Below are positions 46,763 to 52,506 of a stretch of DNA of 52,506 bases, piece by piece. The notes beneath the pieces are model-generated. The model worked only from the letters and a program-made list of their open reading frames with translations, made no database searches and had not been told where the DNA came from. How positions within the stretch are numbered: the stretch's first letter is position 1; each line of letters opens with the position of its first letter. Source of the DNA: Bradyrhizobium neotropicale (lineage in GTDB: Bacteria; Pseudomonadota; Alphaproteobacteria; Rhizobiales; Xanthobacteraceae); assembly GCF_001641695.1 (NCBI RefSeq), contig NZ_LSEF01000064.1:46780-99285 (forward strand), read 5' to 3'. The translations under genes and the position numbers were made by a program.

Positions 46763-47961
46763 CAGGCGAGCGTTCCGCCGACACGGCCGCCGATACCGCC
46801 GCGGGCGAAGCCGGCACCGACGGCGGCGTTGGCGACGAAATTGTTGCTGAGGCGAAGCTGCGCCATGCCGCCGAACGCGTTCTCGCCGCTGAAATTGCCC
46901 CAGTTCGCCGAGATCGCGAATCTCTTGTTGTCCGGCAACGCCGCGCCGCCCATCGCGATCGCCACCGCCGAGCCCTCGAAGGCCTTGCGCATGTCGGCAT
47001 TGAGCGAGCGCACATTGGTCTCGAGATTGGTCACGCGGCCGTCGAGCGCGGAGAGCGCAGTGACGCTGGCGATGTTCGACGCGTTGACGACAGCTAAATT
47101 GCCGGCCGCATCCGATGTGACCAGGCTGACCGGGCCTGACTGGGCCGCGAGGCTGGCCGCAGAGGTGATGCCCGCGAGCGTGTAGGTGTTAGCCGCGGTG
47201 CCGACCGCGACCTGGTTCGCACGGGTGGTCGCCACACCGGCACCGACAGCCGTCGAGTTCACGAAGGTCGCCGACGTGCCCTGGCCCAGGGCCGTCGCAC
47301 CAATCGCCGTCGCAGTAGCCGACTGCCCCAATGCGGTTGAGCCGTCCCCGATAGCCCTCGATCCTTGCCCCAATCCAGTTGAATTCAGTCCATCAACCAC
47401 AGAGCCTTGACCGATGGCCGTATTGTTGGCGGCTGAAGAAGACAGGCCAATTATCGCACCCTCACCAATAGCCGTGCCGTTCGCACCAGCAAAAATCTTC
47501 GCCTGCGCGCCCATGATAGTATCATTGGTGTCGCCGTTATTGAATGCCTTGTATCCTACGGCTGTGGAATTGGTCCCCTGAGCCGTCGCAGATGCACCAA
47601 CGGCCGTGGTCCCAGCGGCACCGGCCAAGCTGGATGCGCCGATTGCCGTGCCATTCGCAATTGGATTGACGAACGCTCCGTCGCCAACGGCCACGCTATT
47701 GGAGCCTGCTGCTGTGGCACCAAAACCGACAGCGGTATCAGCGGCACCGGTCGCAATGGCCTGGCAGTTCGCGCTGTTCAGCAAATCAGTGTTGCCCGCG
47801 GCTCCCGAATTGCAACCCGCCATGGCCGTTGCCGAGAAGAAAATTGGACCAATTGCCAGAACAAAGGCAGCAGCAAACCGCTGGTTCAATCGACGCAACA
47901 GCGCGGCGACAACAATCGCAAATACGAGATTTCGGCCCGATTGGGTTGCTGACGTCGGCAT
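46759..47961 (-). CDS. Trimeric autotransporter adhesin (YadA-like)
   Basis: 400 residues. An extended signal sequence (to about 48, ending ATAMAG) is followed by a YadA-type head of about twelve degenerate 14-residue repeats built on (T/S)AxGxxAxAxGxxS-like turns (about 60-260, for example STAVGYKAFNNG, NTAIGQGSVVDG, STALGQSATATA), a short stalk with coiled coil (DGRVTNLETNVRSLNADM) and a C-terminal outer-membrane anchor of about 70 residues ending in Trp. It should trimerise and display the head on the cell surface. ATG 47961 follows GGGGA; the longer frame is rejected. The head region is visibly lower in GC than its neighbours. Confidence 0.9.
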   Translation of the reverse strand: MPTSATQSGRNLVFAIVVAALLRRLNQRFAAAFVLAIGPIFFSATAMAGCNSGAAGNTDLLNSANCQAIATGAADTAVGFGATAAGSNSVAVGDGAFVNPIANGTAIGASSLAGAAGTTAVGASATAQGTNSTAVGYKAFNNGDTNDTIMGAQAKIFAGANGTAIGEGAIIGLSSSAANNTAIGQGSVVDGLNSTGLGQGSRAIGDGSTALGQSATATAIGATALGQGTSATFVNSTAVGAGVATTRANQVAVGTAANTYTLAGITSAASLAAQSGPVSLVTSDAAGNLAVVNASNIASVTALSALDGRVTNLETNVRSLNADMRKAFEGSAVAIAMGGAALPDNKRFAISANWGNFSGENAFGGMAQLRLSNNFVANAAVGAGFARGGIGGRVGGTLAW

Positions 47962-48028
47962 TTTCGTCCCCGCTCTGAATCGATGACATCGTGTCTGCCT
48001 CGAAACCTTGCAAACGCCGGACACAGAG

Positions 48029-48050
48029 GCATCTGACGTTCGTCGGATGC
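48029..48050. promoter_or_regulatory. 22-bp dyad between autotransporter and LuxR-type regulator, candidate operator
   Basis: GCATCTGACG-TT-CGTCGGATGC pairs in 9 of 10 positions around a TT centre. It lies 67 bp upstream of the autotransporter start and 132 bp upstream of the divergent regulator. Its size fits the 20-22-bp dyads bound by LuxR-type HTH dimers. Confidence 0.5.
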
Positions 48051-48181
48051 ATTGACGACCGCGCCGGGAATGCAGGCTCGGTGCGGCTTTGCGGCAACAT
48101 CGGCGCGTCTGCCGCTTTTCTGCCCTTGCCCGTGGCGCCGGCGCGCGCTCAAATGCCGCATTGCAATTTGAGGTTTTTTGA

Positions 48182-49309
48182 ATGCAGGCCGGCGATATTT
48201 CGGACGACGCCGTATTGGACCTCGTCGGCGCCATTTATGACACCGCGCTCGACGGAAGCCGCTGGGCAAGCGTGCTGACGCGCATCGACGATGCCGTAGG
48301 CGGCCGCATCCTGTTCGGCGTCTATGATCCCGGAAGCGGCCTCTCCAGCCTGCTGTCGCCCCGGATCGATCCCGAGCGTGTGCAGAACCTGCTCGGCTGG
48401 GCGCCGCGCAACCCCCTGTTGCCGCTCGGCATCGGCAGGGCGCCCGGCGAGGTCTTCACCATCGGCGATTTCATTACGCGCGACGAATTCACCCGCAGCG
48501 ACTTCTACAATGAATGGTGGCAGCCGGCCGGATTCGACACCGAGCCGCTGACGACCAATTTGCTGGTCGATCATAACGCCACGGGTATTCTGACCATCCA
48601 CCGGCCGTCCAACCTGCCGTCCTATGGCGGCAAGTCCCGGCGGCTGTTTGCGACCCTGGCGCAGCATCTCGTGCGCGCCGTTGCCATCCAGCGGCGCACA
48701 CACCAGCTCGACATCACCGGCCGCGCGGCGCTGGCGGGCCTCGACGAACTCGATCAGGGATTCGTGCTCGCGGACGCTCAGGCACGCCCGGTCTTCGTCA
48801 ATCGCCGCGCGCGTGAACTGCTCGACGTCGCCGATAGCGTCGTGATCGAGGCGGGCGCGCTGAGCGCCGTCAACGGCGAAGACGGCCGCCGTCTGCGGAC
48901 GCTGATCGGTTCGTGCAGCCTCGACAATCCTGTTCGCATCGGCGGCGAGATAAGCCTGCGCCGGCCGCCCGGCCGCATGCCGCTGCACGTGCAGGTGACG
49001 CCGGTCGGCAGCGATTGGACGGAGAGCGCCGTGCCGCTCGCCTCCGGCTGGCGCTCGAGCGCGATGCTGCTCATCACCGACCCGGAGCCCAATGCGCGGG
49101 CAAGACTCGAGGCGTTGCGCGAGCGCTACGGCCTCACCCGCGCCGAAGCCGCGTTCGCGCTCGAGATTGTGAAGGGCGACGGCCGCAAGACCACGGCCGA
49201 GCGGCTCGGCATCACCGATGGAACCGCACGCAGCCACCTGTCGAGGATTTTTGATAAGACCGGCGTGAGTCGGCAGGCCGAGTTGGTGCGGCTACTGCTG
49301 CAGAAATAG
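48182..49309 (+). CDS. LuxR-type HTH transcriptional regulator
   Basis: 375 residues. The C-terminal ~65 residues form a LuxR/GerE-type HTH (LTRAEAAFALEIVKGDGRKTTAERLGITDGTARSHLSRIFDKTGVSRQAELVRLLLQK in order). The N-terminal ~300 residues form a sensor region with a PAS-like middle (LDQGFVLADAQARPVFVNRRARELLD). No acyl-homoserine-lactone-binding domain is evident. It is divergent from the autotransporter gene with a palindrome between, so it probably controls that gene and its own. Confidence 0.85.
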   Translation: MQAGDISDDAVLDLVGAIYDTALDGSRWASVLTRIDDAVGGRILFGVYDPGSGLSSLLSPRIDPERVQNLLGWAPRNPLLPLGIGRAPGEVFTIGDFITRDEFTRSDFYNEWWQPAGFDTEPLTTNLLVDHNATGILTIHRPSNLPSYGGKSRRLFATLAQHLVRAVAIQRRTHQLDITGRAALAGLDELDQGFVLADAQARPVFVNRRARELLDVADSVVIEAGALSAVNGEDGRRLRTLIGSCSLDNPVRIGGEISLRRPPGRMPLHVQVTPVGSDWTESAVPLASGWRSSAMLLITDPEPNARARLEALRERYGLTRAEAAFALEIVKGDGRKTTAERLGITDGTARSHLSRIFDKTGVSRQAELVRLLLQK

Positions 49310-49436
49310 ATTTCCCGCCTGGTCAACATCGCAGGGACGTGCGCGTGACCTGCGCTTCCGGAGCCCTTTTGCTTCGGCCCCTCCACTCGGCTAGAACCTT
49401 GCCGACCAGTCCTTCGATTTGTAGCGGGAGTTCGCC

Positions 49437-50648
49437 GTGGCCCTCATGCCGGTTTCCGATGCGCTTGCCGCCGTACTCGCGGGTGCAGAGCCTCTGGCCG
49501 AGGAAACGATCGCGCTCGACGATGCCTTCCATCGCGTGCTCGCGCGCGATGTTGCGGCCCGGCGTACGCAGCCGCCGCAGGCGATGTCGGCGATGGACGG
49601 CTACGCCGTGCGCGCGAGCGATGTGGCCAATGTCGACACGCAGCTCTCCGTGATCGGCGAGGTCGCCGCGGGCCGGCCGTTCGCGGGGACGGTGGGCGCC
49701 GGCGAAGCGGTGCGGATCTTCACCGGTGGCGTCGTTCCCGATGGCGCGGACGCCGTCGTGATCCAGGAGGATACGGTCGCTGAGGGCAAGCGCGTCACGA
49801 TCAAGGAGGCCGCCATTGCCGGCCGGCACATCCGCCCCGCCGGCGTCGATTTTCGCGAGGGCGACGTGCTGCTGCGGAAGGGAACCCGCCTCACCGAGCG
49901 CGACCTCGCGCTCGCCGCCGGCATGAACCATCCCCGCCTTCCCATCCGCCGCCGTCCGAAGGTCGCGATCCTCGCGACCGGCGATGAGCTGGTGATGCCG
50001 GGCTCGACGCCCGGGCCCGGCCGGATCGTCTACTCCAACGGCTACGCCCTCCACGCGCTCGCCCGCAGCGAAGGCGCCGAAACGATCGACCTTGGGGTCG
50101 TCGCCGATACCCTGGAGGCCACCACGGCCGGTATCCGCCGCGCGCGCGAGAGTGGCGCCGACATCCTGCTGACGACCGGCGGCGCCTCGGTCGGCGACCA
50201 CGACCTGGTCCAGCAGGCGCTCAAGGCCGAGGGCATCTCGATGTCGTTCTGGAAGATCGCGATGCGGCCGGGCAAGCCAATGATGCACGGGCATCTCGGC
50301 GCGATGCGCGTGATCGGCCTGCCCGGCAATCCCGTGTCATCCTACGTTTGCGGCTTCCTGTTCGCGGTGCCGCTGATTCGCGCGCTTGCCGGCCGCGCAG
50401 TGATTCACCACCGCCGCGAGCGCGCCGTGCTCGGCCGCGACCTCAGTGCCAACGACATGCGCGAGGACTATCTTCGCGCGCGCCTCGAAGTGCGCGACGA
50501 CGGCACGCTGGTTGCGCTGCCCGTCAACCATCAGGACTCCTCGCTGCTTGCGAATCTCGCTGCGGCACAGGTACTTGTCGTGCGGCCGCCATTCGCGCCG
50601 AAGGCCGACGCCGGCGCGCCCTGCGAGGTGTTGCGGCTGCCCGGTTGA
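49437..50648 (+). CDS. moeA: Molybdopterin molybdenumtransferase
   Basis: Inserts molybdenum into molybdopterin. 403 residues with the MoeA layout: MSAMDGYAVRASD, EAVRIFTGGVVPDGADAVVIQED, the molybdopterin-binding domain RPKVAILATGDELV and ILLTTGGASVGDHD, and GLPGNPVSSYV. The GTG at 49437 is chosen as start because GGGAG lies seven bases upstream; an ATG three codons in is the alternative. It is usually next to moaC in relatives, but here follows the LuxR gene. lexA lies 175 bp downstream. Confidence 0.96.
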   Translation: MALMPVSDALAAVLAGAEPLAEETIALDDAFHRVLARDVAARRTQPPQAMSAMDGYAVRASDVANVDTQLSVIGEVAAGRPFAGTVGAGEAVRIFTGGVVPDGADAVVIQEDTVAEGKRVTIKEAAIAGRHIRPAGVDFREGDVLLRKGTRLTERDLALAAGMNHPRLPIRRRPKVAILATGDELVMPGSTPGPGRIVYSNGYALHALARSEGAETIDLGVVADTLEATTAGIRRARESGADILLTTGGASVGDHDLVQQALKAEGISMSFWKIAMRPGKPMMHGHLGAMRVIGLPGNPVSSYVCGFLFAVPLIRALAGRAVIHHRRERAVLGRDLSANDMREDYLRARLEVRDDGTLVALPVNHQDSSLLANLAAAQVLVVRPPFAPKADAGAPCEVLRLPG

Positions 50649-50709
50649 ACGCAACGGCGACACGTGTTCCGCGAACTTTGTCGCGTTCACGGTAAATTAA
50701 GCAGTTGCG

Positions 50710-50724
50710 GAACACATATCGAAC
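50710..50724 (+). promoter_or_regulatory. LexA (SOS) box upstream of lexA
   Basis: GAAC-ACATATC-GAAC matches the alphaproteobacterial GAAC-N7-GAAC SOS box. It lies 100 bp before the lexA ATG, so autoregulation is expected. A degenerate second copy, GTTC-ATGATTT-GTTT, lies at 50736-50750. Both are in the most AT-rich part of the local spacer. Confidence 0.85.
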
Positions 50725-50823
50725 ATATAGTGTCCGTTCATGATTTGTTTCGAGCATCTAGCGGCTTGCCGCTGAATTGAGCGTCTCGGAATCGAACGAC
50801 ATCAACCGGGGGATTTGGTCGAG

Positions 50824-51522
50824 ATGTTAACGCGCAAACAATACGAGCTTCTGCGGTTCATCAGCGAGCGTCTGAAGGAAAGCGGCGTGCCGCCCTCCTT
50901 CGACGAGATGAAGGACGCGCTCGACCTGCGCTCGAAGTCCGGTATCCATCGCCTGATCACCGCGCTCGAGGAGCGCGGCTTCATCCGGCGCCTGCCCAAT
51001 CGCGCCCGCGCCATCGAAGTGATCAAGCTACCGGAGCTCCAGGCTGCCGCCGGAAACCGGCGCGGCTTCACGCCCAGCGTCATCGAAGGCAATCTCGGCA
51101 AGGTGCGTGGCTCCAGTGCACCGGTGGACGAAGGCGAGCGTCCGGTCGCAGTGCCGGTGATGGGCCGCATCGCGGCCGGTACGCCGATCGAGGCCTTGCA
51201 GACCCGCAGCCACACCATCAGCGTACCGCCGGACATGCTCGGCTCGGGCGAGCACTACGCGCTCGAAGTGCGCGGCGATTCGATGGTTGAGGCCGGCATC
51301 CTCGACGGCGACATGGCGCTGATCCAGCGCAACGAGACCGCCGACACCGGCGACATCGTGGTTGCCCTGATCGACGACGAGGAAGCGACGCTGAAGCGCT
51401 TCCGCCGCCGCGGCGCCTCGATCGCGCTCGAGCCCGCCAATGCCGCCTATGAGGTGCGCATCCTGCCGCCGAACCGCGTGAAAATTCAGGGCAAGCTGAT
51501 CGGTCTGTATCGGAAGTACTGA
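50824..51522 (+). CDS. lexA: LexA repressor
   Basis: SOS repressor, 232 residues: N-terminal winged HTH (LTRKQYELLRFISERLKESG, PPSFDEMKDALDLRSKSGIHRLITALEERGFI), linker with the self-cleavage Ala-Gly in RIAAGTPIEA, and the S24 domain with Ser in RGDSMVEAGILDGD and Lys in ATLKRFRR. ATG 50824 begins the canonical MLTRKQYELL; a TTG three codons upstream is in frame but unlikely. An SOS box lies upstream, so the gene autoregulates on DNA damage. Confidence 0.98.
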   Translation: MLTRKQYELLRFISERLKESGVPPSFDEMKDALDLRSKSGIHRLITALEERGFIRRLPNRARAIEVIKLPELQAAAGNRRGFTPSVIEGNLGKVRGSSAPVDEGERPVAVPVMGRIAAGTPIEALQTRSHTISVPPDMLGSGEHYALEVRGDSMVEAGILDGDMALIQRNETADTGDIVVALIDDEEATLKRFRRRGASIALEPANAAYEVRILPPNRVKIQGKLIGLYRKY

Positions 51523-51817
51523 GCGCATTCGGCGGAGCCGTGAGCCGATGCTCGTCGCGCGGAGCAACTGACCTCCGCCGCGTGTGGTGCGGCGCCGATG
51601 AATCCAGGAATGATGTCGACAAGCGCAGCAGAAAAGAATTCACAGGAGCGCGCTTTGTTCCAAACGCTCTTGATGAACGTAGAAAAGATAAAGTGATCGG
51701 CAGGTCTGCACACAAGTCGCAGATTTGCCCTCAAGATCGCATATCATCGTAGCCTTCCTGATAGAGGCCTGGGCCTCCGGGGGCACGGGTCGCTATCTCT
51801 GATGAGGAGCACTTGCG
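51523..51817. other. Intergenic stretch between lexA and the small conserved gene
   Basis: 295 bp with no supported gene. Its middle (about 51620-51760) is AT-richer than neighbouring DNA. The pair GTTCC-N(14)-GAAC near 51657-51679 is a loose inverted repeat. GAGGAG just before 51818 is the ribosome binding site of the next gene. Confidence 0.4.
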
Positions 51818-52249
51818 ATGTGTGACTACAGTCTGCATGCCGTCGCGACCCGTCCCGCCCAGGTCGGTGAGACGATCGTCACGACAACCTTCCGCGGCAC
51901 CTCGACACGCGGCTTCGCTTCGGAAGCCGATCTCTCGGTCGCGGTCTGCCTGCTGCCGGGGACGGAGCTCGCCTTCGCCGACAATGTCCGCTACGACAAT
52001 CGCTGGATCTGGACGCGCACCATCAACTCCCGCGTCGGCAAGTTCGGCAAGGTCGATCCGCACATTCCGGACCGCCATCATGATGCGATCGAATTCCCGG
52101 ACGGCAAGTATGTGCTGGTGACGCAGCTCGTCGAAGGCCAGCGCGCAACCGTGCTGCAATTGCCGGTGACCCAGCCGGTCGGTGAGCACAAGCCGCAAGT
52201 GGCCGCCGATAGACCGCAGCCGACCGTGACACGCCTGCCGATCGGCTGA
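51818..52249 (+). CDS. Conserved hypothetical protein, MCDYSLH-type
   Basis: 143 residues, soluble, no signal peptide. Conserved-looking pieces are MCDYSLHAVATRPAQVGETI, TTTFRGTSTRGFASEADLSVAVCLLPGTELAF, and a C-terminal Pro/Gln-rich tail. I recall similar short proteins from Bradyrhizobium and other alphaproteobacteria with no known role. A GAGGAG lies 9 bases before the ATG. Located between lexA and comEC, convergent with the latter. Confidence 0.8.
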   Translation: MCDYSLHAVATRPAQVGETIVTTTFRGTSTRGFASEADLSVAVCLLPGTELAFADNVRYDNRWIWTRTINSRVGKFGKVDPHIPDRHHDAIEFPDGKYVLVTQLVEGQRATVLQLPVTQPVGEHKPQVAADRPQPTVTRLPIG

Positions 52250-52260
52250 CACGATCGATT

Positions 52261-52506
52261 TCAGTCCTCGGCCTGAAGGTCGGCCTCCGACGGCGTTGCG
52301 TCCCTGGAGCGCGGTGTGGCCGGCCGTGGCGCGAGATTTGATTCATAATAACCATCGCCGGCGCCGGCCGGCGACCAGGGGCGGTTTGCGCCCCTCGCCC
52401 TCACCGCCTGCACCGCAAAGCCGTCGCCGCGACGCGTGAGCGCCAGCCCGCCCTGTCCTGCCAGACGATCCCGGTCGACCACCATCGCCGCGCAATCGGG
52501 CGGCGC
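52261..52506 (-). CDS. comEC: ComEC/Rec2-type DNA-uptake protein, C-terminal end only
   Basis: Frame is open through the right edge of the window; only the last ~81 residues are seen (in order: PPDCAAMVVDRDRLAGQGGLALTRRGDGFAV, then an Arg/Pro/Ala-rich tail). The DCAA...VIDR...LAxxGxxALxxxGDGF pattern is the end of alphaproteobacterial ComEC, and comEC next to lexA is a known gene order. ComEC is the inner-membrane channel for transforming DNA. Identity rests on a short C-terminal fragment plus context. Confidence 0.7.
   Translation of the reverse strand, partial: APPDCAAMVVDRDRLAGQGGLALTRRGDGFAVQAVRARGANRPWSPAGAGDGYYESNLAPRPATPRSRDATPSEADLQAED

Noticed and set aside
47300..47760. Repeated motif pattern that could suggest a CRISPR-like or satellite array
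   Set aside because: The periodicity is that of about 42 bp coding repeats in the head of a YadA-like protein, degenerate at DNA level and in frame.
47962..48234. Longer N-terminal start for the autotransporter at 48234
   Set aside because: It would overlap the divergent LuxR gene and its leader; a good ribosome binding site and signal peptide mark 47961 instead.

Overview
The window is about 52.5 kb of GC-rich chromosome from an alphaproteobacterium, most likely Bradyrhizobium or a close relative in the Nitrobacteraceae. Four things point there: the gene order of the housekeeping backbone, an E1-beta pyruvate dehydrogenase subunit with its own lipoyl domain, a GAAC-N7-GAAC SOS box in front of lexA, and several short palindromic repeat families familiar from Bradyrhizobium intergenic DNA. 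This assignment comes from gene content and memory, not from a search. I see no rRNA, tRNA, CRISPR, insertion sequence or prophage.

Layout, left half (1-30 kb). The core is a housekeeping backbone on the minus strand: tpiA, secG, pyrG, kdsA, eno, ftsB, pdhA, pdhB, pdhC, lpdA. Short accessory islets interrupt it. Between pyrG and kdsA lie a two-component system, a phospholipid-methyltransferase-like gene and a NIPSNAP gene. Between kdsA and eno lie an MFS transporter, a GNAT acetyltransferase, a ModA-like binding protein, queF and a Vgb-like propeller. Between eno and ftsB lie a quinone-reductase-like gene, a Tat-exported metallo-beta-lactamase-fold protein and an FMN reductase. Between ftsB and pdhA lie an AcoR-like regulator, an aldehyde dehydrogenase and a secreted glycerophosphodiesterase. 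The pdh operon itself carries a DUF5076 gene, a cytosine-deaminase-like gene and a membrane-protein gene. A threonine synthase and a truncated Bug-family binding protein close the left end.

Layout, right half (30-52.5 kb). ppiD, trpD, trpC and moaC run on the plus strand. The moeA-lexA block that usually follows moaC in related genomes appears only about 15 kb later, followed by a conserved small gene and the 3' end of comEC. The DNA between holds a CGNR regulator divergent from an amidase-MFS operon, an orphan Flp pilin, a GGDEF-EAL protein, an SDR, a CtpA-type protease, an alpha-hydroxy-acid oxidase with a HAD phosphatase, two tiny genes, and a trimeric autotransporter with a secreted partner divergent from a LuxR-type regulator.

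The most interesting signals are regulatory. One 18-bp direct repeat (CGCAATG, 4-bp spacer, CGCAATG) lies both before the response regulator and before the methyltransferase gene, which suggests a small self-contained regulon. Five related half-sites fill the CGNR/amidase divergent promoter. Palindromes also lie next to the AcoR-like and LuxR-type regulators. The deaminase inside the pdh operon matches yeast-type cytosine deaminase in its active-site and C-terminal residues.
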